Shown: positions 1 through 7,172 of the stretch, piece after piece
Position numbering within the stretch: position 1 is the first letter of the stretch
How the letters are laid out: each line of letters begins with the position of its first letter
Assembly: GCA_023416335.1 (NCBI GenBank)
Contig: JAEZHY010000193.1
Location: 1-22,180, forward strand
Direction of reading: 5' to 3'
Source: Pseudomonadota bacterium
Lineage (GTDB): Bacteria > Desulfobacterota > Syntrophobacteria > Syntrophobacterales > Syntrophobacteraceae
DNA: 22,180 nucleotides
The notes under the pieces: generated by a model
The model's input: the letters and a program-made list of their open reading frames with translations, nothing else
Told to the model about the DNA's origin: nothing
Database searches by the model: none
Position numbers and translations under genes: made by a program

Positions 1-28
1 AGAGACGGGCACCAATCGGAAAAGGGCC

Positions 29-62
29 GTAGGATGGGTGGGAGCGGAGCGGGAACCCATCG
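29..62 (+). repeat. REP-like hairpin, GTAGGATGGG family, copy 1
   Basis: The element starts with the foot GTAGGATGGGTGG and closes with GAACCCATCG. GATGGGT and ACCCATC can pair around a GC-rich loop. Copy 2 (358-390) has one difference over the 32 bases starting at AGGATGGG. The GTAG foot is the kind of tetranucleotide that RAYT transposases recognise, and a RAYT gene lies at 12965-13513. Confidence 0.75.
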
Positions 63-182
63 TTTTTGGGATCAAATCGAATCAATGAGCTTTATGCTTA
101 AAATGGCGCCTGCCCTTACGCAAAGAATATTCTTTCCCCGGTTATGGCGCGATCTTCCGACCGGCCATTTTCTCGGTTCCAG

Positions 183-207
183 GCCGGCACGGTCAGGAAA
201 CCGTGCC
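183..207 (+). repeat. 25-bp hairpin repeat, GCACGGT arms, copy 1
   Basis: The arms GCACGGT and ACCGTGC form a 7-bp stem around the 6-base loop CAGGAA. The 25-base element matches the reverse complement of 9292-9316 at every position, so two identical inverted copies lie about 9 kb apart. The flanks differ apart from a short AACT extension. It is intergenic at both places. Confidence 0.8.
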
Positions 208-357
208 TTAACTCAACGGAAACGGCAGTTTTTTGCTCTTGTTCAAACTGTGTTGACGAAGGTATAGGGGCCGTAGGCGTCTTAAGGGCCTGCGGCGCCA
301 CATCCCTATTGAGAGAGAGGGTGCAATCGTAACCTTGTGGTGTCGTGTCTCTCTTAG

Positions 358-390
358 GAGGATGGGTGGGAGCGGAGTGGGAACCCATCG
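358..390 (+). repeat. REP-like hairpin, GTAGGATGGG family, copy 2
   Basis: Near-identical to the element at 29-62, with one C/T change inside the loop. Its foot reads GGAGGATGGG instead of GTAGGATGGG, so the GTAG tetranucleotide is lost in this copy. The tail again runs into a short T tract (CGGTTTTT). Confidence 0.7.
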
Positions 391-530
391 GTTTTTGAGG
401 CTCGTTCCTCTTGCAGTTGCCGGGAAGCCCAGGGGCTGTCGAATACGACTTCTTTTTCCGTATGGCAACTTTCCCCGTGTTTCCAAGCATTGACTTATGC
501 CTCTCCGGTCAATCATTCCGGGGCGTTCCG

Positions 531-558
531 AAAAACGATGGGTTGTCACCCATCCTAC
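531..558 (-). repeat. REP-like hairpin, GTAGGATGGG family, inverted short-loop copy
   Basis: Read on the minus strand this begins GTAGGATGGGTG and ends CCCATCGTTTTT, matching copy 1 but with a much shorter loop (ACAA). ATGGGT and ACCCAT form the stem. Together with the copies at 29 and 358 it makes a head-to-tail and inverted cluster, the arrangement expected of REPIN-type repeats. Confidence 0.7.
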
Positions 559-708
559 GCCCACATCGTGCTGTTGCTTCAAAACCGGGCACAAGCCGAA
601 AAAGGGAACAGGCAATTTAAGGGCTTGCTGACGCAACACCCGCACTTAAAGATGGGGCGCATAAATCGCTACACTTTTGTGTTGCGTCTCTCCGGACCGA
701 CTGCGTTA

Positions 709-1152
709 TTACATGTCCTTCGGCAAGATTGCCACTTCGAACCAGTATTCTTCCAACTGCGCTATTGCCTCAAAAAACTTCAGCAGGTCTACGGGCTTTT
801 GTATGTAAGTGTTCGCCCCGTGCCTGTAGCAAGCCTCGATGTCTTCTTTCGCCTCGGAGATTGTCAGAACTATAACAGGGATTTTCTTCAGGTGCTCATC
901 GGATTTTATTATCTTCAGAACCTCCCTCCCGTCTGTTCCGGGCAGGTTCAAATCAAGGAGAATTATCGAGGGTCTCGGCGCCTCGGCAGGCGGGGCGAAT
1001 TCCCCGCGCCGGTAAAGATAATCCAATGCCTGTTCTCCGTTGGTGCAGCGTTGGACGGGGTTTGCCATTTTGGCCTTCTTGAACGCCCGAATCGCTGCGA
1101 AGAAGTCGTCGTCGCTGTCTTCGACCATGAGGATGGTTCTGCGATCGTTCAT
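709..1152 (-). CDS. Stand-alone response regulator receiver protein (Rcp1-like)
   Basis: This 147-aa protein is a single receiver domain with no output domain. Visible phosphorylation-site residues are the acidic pair E11/D12, phosphoacceptor D67 in ILLDLNLPG, T97 and K119 in IQKP. The C-terminal EYWFEVAILP tail matches the tails of its two paralogues in the operon and is typical of Rcp1-type receivers, which exchange phosphate with a kinase and act by protein contact. I chose the ATG at 1150-1152 rather than a longer frame because it precedes MNDRRTILMVED and forms a TAATG overlap with the stop codon of the kinase gene, implying translational coupling. It is the last gene of the operon and the likely direct partner of that kinase. 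The physiological output is not visible. Confidence 0.9.
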   Translation of the reverse strand: MNDRRTILMVEDSDDDFFAAIRAFKKAKMANPVQRCTNGEQALDYLYRRGEFAPPAEAPRPSIILLDLNLPGTDGREVLKIIKSDEHLKKIPVIVLTISEAKEDIEACYRHGANTYIQKPVDLLKFFEAIAQLEEYWFEVAILPKDM

Positions 1153-2417
1153 TACGGTTCTCCAGACAGAGTGAAATAGAAAGTGGTGCCCACGCCCGGG
1201 GTTGATTCGAGCCATATGCGGCCGCCGTGCCTTTCAATGATTTTCTTCACTATTGTCAGTCCGGCACCGGCCCCTCCGCCGTACTTGCTTTGCTCGTGCA
1301 GCCGTTTGAAGATGTGAAAAACCTTTTCCTGGTGTCGTGGCGGTATGCCGATCCCGTTGTCGCGAACCCAGAAGACGGTCTGCGGGCTTCTTTCGTCGCA
1401 CCCCACCTCTACAGTTTTAACCATTTTATCGTTGTACTTAATGGCGTTGCCGATGAGGTTCTGAAACACTTCCCCAATAAGAGTTGGGTCTCCGTAGATG
1501 GAAGGCAGCCGGCAGTCACGCCTGAATTCGATGCCTTGCTCCTCCATTTGAGATCTCATGTCTTCAAAAGCGGAATCGACTACGGTATTAATCTCTACCG
1601 TTTCCCTGGAAAGCTCCGTCCTGCCCAAGCGCGAGTATGCAAGAAGCTTGTCGATCAGAAGGGTCAACCTCTCGGCCAATCTGTTGATACTCTGAATATA
1701 GCTTTTCCCCTGATCGTCGAGATTTTCCGAATAGTCTTCCCGAAGAAAACTTGCGTAGTTGTGAATCCCTCTCAAAGGCTCTTTGAGATCGTGGGAGGCG
1801 ACATAGGCAAATTCGTCCAGTTCGCGATTCTTTTTTCCCATTTCCTTCATCATCGATTTGAGCTTCCGGTTGACTTCTTTGACTTCCGCAGCCCGGTGCA
1901 TGACTTCCATTTGCTGCGCTATATTTCTTACCCGTGCGCTGGGAATGGATTGTTCCGAGGAGACAGGCCGCTGCGCCAGAACGAATTCCGTAACATCTTG
2001 AATATGGTGAATTATGAAAGCGATCTCACCGTCTTTCCCGAAAACCGGGGTGTTCACCGGGCTCCAATACTTTTCCTCGAACTTCCCGCCGGAATCTCGA
2101 ATGTCATATTTCTGGACCCCCATGATATCCGGAACACGGTCCTGGAGGACTCGCTGGAGCGAGCTTTGCAAGTCACTTGCACTGGTCGTGGAATTGTCTC
2201 CCGGATCATCGGGAAAGATTTCAAACAGTCCGTGGCCCAGTATCTCCGAACGGCTGGTCCCTGTTGCCTCAAGGTATTTATTATTGACGCCCACAATCGT
2301 GAAAGCCGGATCCGGCCTCAGGATCAGGTACGGATGCGGGGCCGCCTCCAGCAAATTGCAGCAGATGGGTTCGGGCAGGACTTTCTGCTCTTCAGCCTTG
2401 TGTATCGCTCTATCCAT
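1152..2417 (-). CDS. Soluble PAS-domain sensor histidine kinase
   Basis: This 421-aa kinase has no membrane segment. A PAS domain covers roughly residues 20-148, followed by a short coiled coil (about 165-200), a HisKA dimerisation domain with the phospho-accepting H209 in ASHDLKEPLRGI, and a HATPase_c domain. The latter shows the N box (N320/N324), DNGIGI at 353-358 and the GAGAGL lid at 382-387, so the catalytic parts are intact. The architecture resembles phytochrome- and PAS-type kinases that pair with Rcp1-like receivers. The stimulus is probably cytoplasmic, but no haem, flavin or chromophore ligand can be assigned. It sits 12 nt after the second receiver gene and overlaps the third by the TAATG junction. 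Confidence 0.92.
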   Translation of the reverse strand: MDRAIHKAEEQKVLPEPICCNLLEAAPHPYLILRPDPAFTIVGVNNKYLEATGTSRSEILGHGLFEIFPDDPGDNSTTSASDLQSSLQRVLQDRVPDIMGVQKYDIRDSGGKFEEKYWSPVNTPVFGKDGEIAFIIHHIQDVTEFVLAQRPVSSEQSIPSARVRNIAQQMEVMHRAAEVKEVNRKLKSMMKEMGKKNRELDEFAYVASHDLKEPLRGIHNYASFLREDYSENLDDQGKSYIQSINRLAERLTLLIDKLLAYSRLGRTELSRETVEINTVVDSAFEDMRSQMEEQGIEFRRDCRLPSIYGDPTLIGEVFQNLIGNAIKYNDKMVKTVEVGCDERSPQTVFWVRDNGIGIPPRHQEKVFHIFKRLHEQSKYGGGAGAGLTIVKKIIERHGGRIWLESTPGVGTTFYFTLSGEP

Positions 2418-2429
2418 TCTTCCTCCTCT

Positions 2430-2909
2430 CTAAGCGGCTTCAAACCCGGGACATGTACCTTTCGGCAATTTGGCAATCTCACACCAGTACTTCAAAAATG
2501 AGCTGACCGTCTTTACGACTCCATCAAACAAACGGGGTTTGGCTATATATGTGTTTGCGCCGACACCGTAGCTTTCATTAACCAATTCCTTATGCTCCAA
2601 AGTAGAAAAGACGATAATCGGAATGGTCTTGAGGTTCGGGTCGGACTTGAGTTCCCGCAGCAACTCGATTCCGCTTTTATTGCGCAGTGCCGGATTCAAG
2701 ACGATGAGGTCCGGACAGGGCGAAACCGAAGAATCCCGGTAGTCACCTCGGCGGTGCAGGTAATCAAAAAGATCTTGCCCGTCATTTACGAATTTCAGCT
2801 CATTGCAAATGCAACCTTCATCGGCAGCCTGTTTTATCAAATTCCGTTCTTCTTCATTATCTTCGGCTATCAGGATGGTGGTCTTCTTTTTGCACTTTTG
2901 TTTCGGCAT
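2430..2909 (-). CDS. Receiver-like protein with Asn replacing the phosphoacceptor Asp
   Basis: This 159-aa single receiver domain is paralogous to the proteins at 709-1152 and 2948-3418 and has the same C-terminal KYWCEIAKLP tail. The acidic pair E16/D17, S102 and K124 are kept, but the position of the phosphoacceptor reads N72 in LIVLNPALRN, encoded by AAT, where both paralogues have Asp in LLDLN. The usual LP or MP following it is also altered. Phosphorylation in the normal way is therefore unlikely; it may be locked in one state, sequester the kinase, or be decaying. I chose the ATG at 2907-2909 because it opens MPKQKCKKKTTILIAED; the longer frame would overlap the upstream gene. Confidence 0.88.
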   Translation of the reverse strand: MPKQKCKKKTTILIAEDNEEERNLIKQAADEGCICNELKFVNDGQDLFDYLHRRGDYRDSSVSPCPDLIVLNPALRNKSGIELLRELKSDPNLKTIPIIVFSTLEHKELVNESYGVGANTYIAKPRLFDGVVKTVSSFLKYWCEIAKLPKGTCPGFEAA

Positions 2910-2947
2910 CCTTATCTCACATTCTAATTTCCAAACCGCACGACCTC

Positions 2948-3418
2948 TCAAAATCTGCATTCCGGCATGGATGCTCTGGGAAGCGTTGCCACCTTGCACC
3001 AGTAGGTGCTCAGGCACCTTATGGTTCTTGTGAGGTCGTCAAAGGTCACCGGCTTTGGAATAAATGTGTTGGCGCCCCTGCCATAACTGCTCGCAACGGC
3101 CTCTTCTTCCTGCGTGGTTGTGAAAATAATGATTGGAATAACTTTGAAATCGGGATCGGACTTGATTTCATGCAGGGCGGAAAGGCCATCCTTCCTCGGC
3201 ATGTTCAAATCCAGGAGAATGAGATCCGGGGCAGGCGCTTCTAAAGGATAAGCATACGAGTCATCGCGTCTGAGGTAATCCAGGAGTTCCTGGCCGTCAC
3301 CGACGAATTTCAGCCGATAGCAGTCGCACTCGATTTCAATGGCCATTTGTATCAACTCCCGGTCTTCTTCATCGTCTTCGGCAACCAGAAAGTTGACGGG
3401 ATCCAAGCACTCTCCCAT
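2948..3418 (-). CDS. Stand-alone response regulator receiver protein (Rcp1-like), first gene of operon
   Basis: This 156-aa protein is a single receiver domain. Acidic residues E14/D15/D16, phosphoacceptor D70 in LILLDLNMP, T100 and K122 in IPKP are all present, so it should be phosphorylatable. The tail TYWCKVATLP matches the other two receivers in the operon. The start at 3416-3418 is fixed by a strong ribosome-binding site, AGGAGG at 3427-3432 read on the minus strand, 8 nt from the ATG. It is the first gene of a four-gene operon (receiver, receiver, kinase, receiver), with 38 nt to the next gene. No DNA-binding output domain exists anywhere in this operon. Confidence 0.9.
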   Translation of the reverse strand: MGECLDPVNFLVAEDDEEDRELIQMAIEIECDCYRLKFVGDGQELLDYLRRDDSYAYPLEAPAPDLILLDLNMPRKDGLSALHEIKSDPDFKVIPIIIFTTTQEEEAVASSYGRGANTFIPKPVTFDDLTRTIRCLSTYWCKVATLPRASMPECRF

Positions 3419-3497
3419 AGATACTTCCTCCTGCACCCATTTTTTTAAAGATAAGGATGCCAATTTGAATCTAAATGCCATAACTGCCTAACCTTTG

Positions 3498-3564
3498 CGC
3501 CGGCTCTTCCTTCCGCATGGAATTCCCGGCTTGCCCATTCGCTTGCGAAGAGTTTGGGGTGAAA
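3498..3564 (-). pseudogene. Frameshifted remnant of a sigma-54 activator C-terminal tail
   Basis: Read on the minus strand this matches the last codons of the gene at 7173-7490. With one missing base restored it reads TLRKRMGKPGIPCGRKSRR, against TLRKRMDKLGIPYGRKSRH there. The missing base lies just after CACCCCAA. The rest of the HTH is absent: at 3561-3564 the sequence jumps through TGAA to the tract homologous to 7540 onward, as if about 277 bp between two TGAA motifs had been deleted. It is a dead fragment with no start codon of its own. Confidence 0.75.
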
Positions 3565-3758
3565 GCCGGTTGTCTTGTTTTCATGCCGAAGACCCTGTCG
3601 CAGGCCCATCCTACGTTGCGCGTCCGAATTCAAAATCCGGGTTATCCAATATGTTGCGCACCGCTAAGTCGTCATCCCGGCAACGCGTTTGAGCCGGGAT
3701 CCAGTGCATTTAAGAAGGCAATACCTCAGGGTGTCCAGTGTAGCTCCAGCCGGGTGTG
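3565..3758. repeat. Duplicated intergenic block, copy A
   Basis: This tract aligns with 7540-7738 over nearly its whole length with scattered differences. Shared landmarks in order are GCCGGTTGT, GCCGAAGACCCTGTCGCAGG, TACGTTGCGCG, TTCAAAATCCGGGTT, CACCGCTAAGTCGTCATCCC, GCATTTAAGAAGG and CCAGCCGGGTG. It includes a hairpin of the GTCATCCCGGC ... GCCGGGATCCAG type at 3671-3707, which recurs at 7647 and 9201. It also includes CCCATCCTACG at about 3607-3617, a half copy of the GTAGGATGGG element. No coding is seen. Confidence 0.8.
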
Positions 3759-3864
3759 CCAGGGGTGGCCCGTAATTGTTTCCGGGTGCGAAGCCCGGAG
3801 GCTGCGATAGAGTTGCCCTGAGCGGCACAGCACGTACCGGATACTACCCGGCGTGCCGGGGCGG

Positions 3865-3890
3865 GGTTCCCAAGGCGGACCTTGGGAACC
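3865..3890. repeat. 26-bp perfect hairpin, GGTTCCCAAGG arms, copy 1
   Basis: Arms GGTTCCCAAGG and CCTTGGGAACC form an 11-bp perfect stem around a 4-base loop (CGGA). The 26 bases are exactly the reverse complement of 19261-19286. Similarity extends to about 40 bp through a flanking TGCCGGG ... GGGG tract and an AG on the other side. No T-run follows on either strand, so this looks like a dispersed hairpin repeat and not a simple terminator. Confidence 0.8.
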
Positions 3891-4095
3891 AGAGGCGGCG
3901 AATTTCCTTAAAGCAACAACATTGCCTCTTGCGTTGCGCGTCGGCTATGATGTGATAATCCAGCAGGACCGGCGATTTGATCAGAAGCGCTCTAAATCGC
4001 GGCCTGTACCTTTCGTGGCAAGTTGGATTCACAAATGCCGGCCTGTTCTCGACATCGACGGCAACGCCTCTTGACGGCATGGAAATACGACAAAC

Positions 4096-5091
4096 ATGGA
4101 AGCAAAAGCTGCAGAGTTGATTCACCGGTGGAACCAGGAACTTGCTCAGCCCGTGTCCCTGTACGTAGTACGAAGCAGTGATGAAAGGGGGGAGGCTTTG
4201 GCCGCATTTCTTCGGGACTTCACCGAAATTGCCCGGAATGTCCGTATTTCTCCACGGGACGGGAATGATGATGAGTTGCCTGCAATCCTCCTCGGGAACT
4301 CGGTTCATTGGCACGCCATCCCTGAAGGTGGAGAGCTGATGCCTTTCTTGAAGACTGTCGAGATGCAACTTTTTCCTATGCGCGCAAGGGCGTGCCTGCC
4401 GGAAGAATTGCGGTCCCAAATCGAAAGCCTGTCGGTTCCGGCCGATCTCAAGATCTATGTCACCCCTGACTGTCCCTTCTGCCCCCGGGTGCTGAGTGAA
4501 ATCGTCCCCCTTGCGTTCATTAACCCTTTGGTCCGCATTTCAGTCATAGATGGGGTGCTCTTCCCGGATTTAGCCGCCAAAGACGGTATTCGCTCCGTCC
4601 CCACGATTATCCTGGATGGGGCGTTCCGCTGGACAGGAGCCGGGCACATCGATGAAATCGTACACTCTCTGCTGAATCGCGATCCGGCGTGCTTAGGCGC
4701 AAAAACGCTTATCGATTTTCTAAAGGGAGGAAACGCCGAAGCGCTTGCACAGATGATGATAGACCGCAAACACGTTTTCCCGGCTTTCATCGAACTGCTT
4801 GAACATTCAGACTGGTCGGTCCGCCTCGGGGCCATGGTCGTTGTGGAGGAGATAGCGGAAAAGGAACCGGAGTTAACAGAAAGAATGCTGGATTTGCTCT
4901 GGGAACGGTTCGACCGCACCAGCGGGCCTGCCCGGGGCGATATCATTTACCTGTTCGGCTTCGCGAACCCGGAATCGAAGCTCTGGATCGAAAGGCTGAA
5001 GGGCGTTCTTGCAGATGCAGTCGAAGGAGAGCGTGAAGCTGTGCTGGAAGCCCTCGAGAAGCTCTGCCGGCATCCAGGCTCCTCGTTCTGA
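4096..5091 (+). CDS. Tandem glutaredoxin/thioredoxin-fold protein fused to HEAT-like repeats
   Basis: This 331-aa protein has no signal peptide and is probably cytoplasmic. Residues 18-95 look like a thioredoxin fold without active cysteines. Residues 117-195 form a second fold with the redox motif TPDCPFCP (C126, C129) and the cis-proline signature SVPT (P169). Two such folds in tandem, with only the second active, is the arrangement of the AhpF N-terminal domain and of archaeal-type protein disulfide oxidoreductases. From about 205 to the end, short helical repeats (VRLGAMVVVEEIAE and following) resemble HEAT repeats, suggesting a protein-docking platform. Role inferred: thiol-disulfide exchange with a bound partner. 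ATG 4096 is used; the upstream site is weak. The broken hypothetical gene at 5286 follows after 194 nt. Confidence 0.82.
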   Translation: MEAKAAELIHRWNQELAQPVSLYVVRSSDERGEALAAFLRDFTEIARNVRISPRDGNDDELPAILLGNSVHWHAIPEGGELMPFLKTVEMQLFPMRARACLPEELRSQIESLSVPADLKIYVTPDCPFCPRVLSEIVPLAFINPLVRISVIDGVLFPDLAAKDGIRSVPTIILDGAFRWTGAGHIDEIVHSLLNRDPACLGAKTLIDFLKGGNAEALAQMMIDRKHVFPAFIELLEHSDWSVRLGAMVVVEEIAEKEPELTERMLDLLWERFDRTSGPARGDIIYLFGFANPESKLWIERLKGVLADAVEGEREAVLEALEKLCRHPGSSF

Positions 5092-5128
5092 TTGATACGG
5101 AGTTGCGTCAAGAAGGATCCAAATAGCG

Positions 5129-5198
5129 TGGGGACCAGTGGCCCCAACACCCCCTGCGCCGCTTTGCGGCTTACTTGGCGGTCGGCCCAAAAGGGCCG
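5129..5198 (+). other. Cluster of three short hairpins between two plus-strand genes
   Basis: Three inverted repeats follow each other within 70 nt: TGGGGACC/GGCCCCA at 5129-5146, GCCGC TTT GCGGC at 5158-5170 and CGGCCC AAAA GGGCCG at 5183-5198. None is followed by a T-run. They lie 38 nt after the upstream stop and about 90 nt before the next start, so they could stabilise mRNA ends or attenuate transcription. This is structural observation only. Confidence 0.45.
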
Positions 5199-5285
5199 GA
5201 ATCTGGTGCAAGTGTTCGGCCGCCGAGATTTTCCCGGTCGGTCTCGAAATTTGAAAGAGGCCCGTTTCAGGAGGGCGCATTGAAC

Positions 5286-6408
5286 ATGGACATATCCGAC
5301 CTGCAGCGTCAGGTCCAGAAAAACTGCGATATATCGGATGCCCGGTACGCCGGGGTGTACTCGCTCTGTGGTCTTCTGCTGAGAATGCGGGACCTTTATA
5401 AATGGGAGCACCGGATGGCCCCCTGGCAGGAACCCGAACCGGCCGATCTTCTGGGGTGGGTGGAAGACCGGGAGCAATATTGGGATAAGATTGCGGATGG
5501 AGAAAATCTCGCCTGTTGTTCTGGGCGAAGAGCGGTTCGAGCCTTACGACATGGCCGGACTAAACGTCCGCCTGCGTCCGCTGGGCCTGGTCTACGGCGC
5601 GGGCTACGGCATCGGAATGAAACCCACCTTCTTCCTGGCTGAATGCGCTGAATCGAGTTCGGTGGGCAGTCTCAGAATTGACGTGGTTGGCCGGGAGCTT
5701 GCCCGAGACATCTTCATGACCCCGGCAATGCGGCGGGGAGATCAGATATTTGCCAGGCGGTCGTGCATGTTCTTTTTTCTGTGGGACCAGATTTTCGAGG
5801 CACGCCCTTCTGCGCGCGAAGCTGCTGAGTTCGGTTTTGCCAGGTACGGGGCGGACCCCGATGAGATCCGCCGCAATGCGGCCCGCTTTGCGGACCTGCT
5901 GGAGCGGATCGCCGAGAGGGAACTCGAAACCTGGGTTTATCACGAAATCGGGGAAGCACTGGAGACCGGCTTCGACGGCAGTCTCTGGCAGGAAATAGTC
6001 TCCGCCTACGCGAACACCCCGGTCGAAATCTTTGCCCGGGTGCTCAGAGATGTTCTTGCTGATACCAACCCGGAAGGGCTGCTCGGTCATATCGTGAAAA
6101 ACCGCATCGAATCCTCTCTCGGGTTCTACGTCGCTTTCCAGCGCGCCATCTCACGGGCGGTTTTCCCGGAAATCCGGGAAGCCTTCTTCCGTTTTCGGCA
6201 AACCGGCGACTGGGACCTGATCGAGACAGCCCGGGAATCCGGGCGGCGTAACATGTACCGGCAAGTAGCGTCCCTGGAGCGGCTTCATCGGGAAGCAAAG
6301 GACTCCGGGATCGACAGGGCGAGGTGTCGTATTATAACGGAAATCCTCGAACCCCTGGGCATCGTCCGGGGCGGCGGTGCGGAGAACGGCTTGAGTGTTG
6401 ATGCCTGA
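5286..6408 (+). pseudogene. Conserved hypothetical protein, interrupted by a +1 frameshift
   Basis: One gene appears as two overlapping frames. The first opens with MDISDLQRQVQKNCDIS and runs to about 5503; the second continues ISPVVLGEERFEPYD to a stop at 6406-6408. Removing one A from the AAAA run at 5503-5506 joins them as DGE-ISPVV and gives a continuous 373-aa protein. The product is mostly helical, without signal peptide or membrane segments, and includes LVYGAGYGIGMKPTFFLAE. I recall a family of this type in Syntrophobacter and relatives (Sfum_1244-like, function unknown), but this is unverified. AGGAGG at 5269-5274 serves either ATG 5286 or an in-frame TTG at 5280. The shift may be a real mutation or a homopolymer sequencing error. 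Confidence 0.75.
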
Positions 6409-6443
6409 CCCTGGTGGATCGGCATCTGCTTCAAGTTGAAAGG

Positions 6444-6890
6444 TCACGCAGCTTCTTTATATTCCTGGGGCAGGACATTAAGCTGCGTCAACAAACCCGC
6501 CTGGTCAAATGTAGTCCAGGATTCGACCATCTTGCCGCCAACTATGCGGTCAATGCAAACCCCGCTTATGGAGACCTGCTTGTGAGTCGGTTTAATTCCC
6601 ATGAACTCACCCGTGTGGGTCCCCTGCGTTGTCCAGCGGGTAACCACCTTGTCTCCTTCGGCGATTATATCGTCAATGGTGGTTTTCTGATCGGGAAATG
6701 CTGCTAAATACATCTCGGTGAGTTTCCTGAAACTTTCCGCCCCCCGGACAATCTGTTCGCAACGGGGATCCCAGCTCTCGTGATTTACATAGTTTTCGGC
6801 CAGGAAGTCCTCTATTCCCGATAACTCATGTTGGTTAAAGACTTTATCGACGAAAAGCCTGATCAAGTCTTTGTTTTCTTCCATCGCCAT
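6444..6890 (-). CDS. SnoaL-like / ester cyclase family protein
   Basis: This 148-aa protein has the small alpha+beta barrel pattern of the SnoaL-like (NTF2-type) family: an N-terminal helix (ENKDLIRLFVDKVFN), FLAENYVNHES, then the strand signatures VVTRWTTQGTHTGEFMGI and VSISGVCIDRIVGGKMVESWTTFD. Homologues range from polyketide cyclases to proteins of unknown function, so no substrate can be assigned. I chose the ATG at 6888-6890 because AGGAG at 6899-6903 on the minus strand lies 8 nt upstream; the longer frame starts before that site. It converges with the broken gene ending at 6408, 35 nt away, and seems to be monocistronic. Confidence 0.85.
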   Translation of the reverse strand: MAMEENKDLIRLFVDKVFNQHELSGIEDFLAENYVNHESWDPRCEQIVRGAESFRKLTEMYLAAFPDQKTTIDDIIAEGDKVVTRWTTQGTHTGEFMGIKPTHKQVSISGVCIDRIVGGKMVESWTTFDQAGLLTQLNVLPQEYKEAA

Positions 6891-7172
6891 TAGAATTTCT
6901 CCTTTGGCCAAATTCTATCGTGGTTAGGACCCTGAATTCATCCTACCATTTATTAACGTAACTACCCGAAATTATTAGTCAAATCACATACAAGCAGTTG
7001 CAGTTGGATTGGCTGCGGGCCTGAAGGTGAAATGATGAGGATATTGGATACCGTGGAATGCCGGTCCGGCATAACCAGCCTTTATTATTGGAACTTTCTC
7101 CCGACTAATAGTTTCCGGAATCGTTGTGGTGATTGAGACCATGCAGGACCATTCCGGCATGAAGTCTCCGGC
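6891..7172. other. Intergenic stretch, no gene seen
   Basis: This 282-nt gap contains the promoter side of the SnoaL-like gene and two small inverted repeats, ATGCCGG/CCGGCAT near 7061 and CCATTCCGG/TCCGGCC near 7150. I see no RNA gene and no repeat shared with the rest of the window. Confidence 0.5.

Larger units (their letters stand above)
1..708. other. Gene-free, repeat-rich intergenic region
   Basis: I see no credible gene here. The open frames on both strands have no recognisable domain and run through hairpin repeats. The stretch holds three copies of a REP-like hairpin with the foot GTAGGATGGG (at 29, 358 and, inverted, 531) and one copy of a hairpin with arms GCACGGT/ACCGTGC that recurs inverted near 9292. 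It lies downstream of the receiver/kinase operon that ends at 709, so some hairpins may protect or terminate that transcript. No T-run follows them, so a classical intrinsic terminator is not supported. Confidence 0.7.
3419..4095. other. Intergenic region with decayed duplicated block
   Basis: This 677-nt stretch between diverging transcription units holds no intact gene. It contains a frameshifted remnant of a sigma-54 activator tail (3498-3564), a tract duplicated near 7532-7738, and a perfect 11-bp-stem hairpin (3865-3890). The promoter of the minus-strand receiver operon should lie in 3435-3500, but I cannot identify clear -35/-10 boxes. The plus-strand gene at 4096 has only a weak GGAAA-type ribosome-binding site. 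Confidence 0.6.

Noticed and set aside
116..645. Two overlapping minus-strand frames of 124 and 145 codons
   Set aside because: They overlap each other in different frames, span inverted repeats, are rich in Arg, Pro and Ser, and show no domain or ribosome-binding site.
490..1179. Plus-strand open frame of 229 codons
   Set aside because: Its second half is antisense to an evident receiver gene and its first half runs through REP hairpins.
1227..2501. Long plus-strand open frame of 424 codons
   Set aside because: It lies opposite the histidine kinase, whose PAS, HisKA and HATPase motifs are clear on the minus strand. The plus-strand translation has no recognisable domain.
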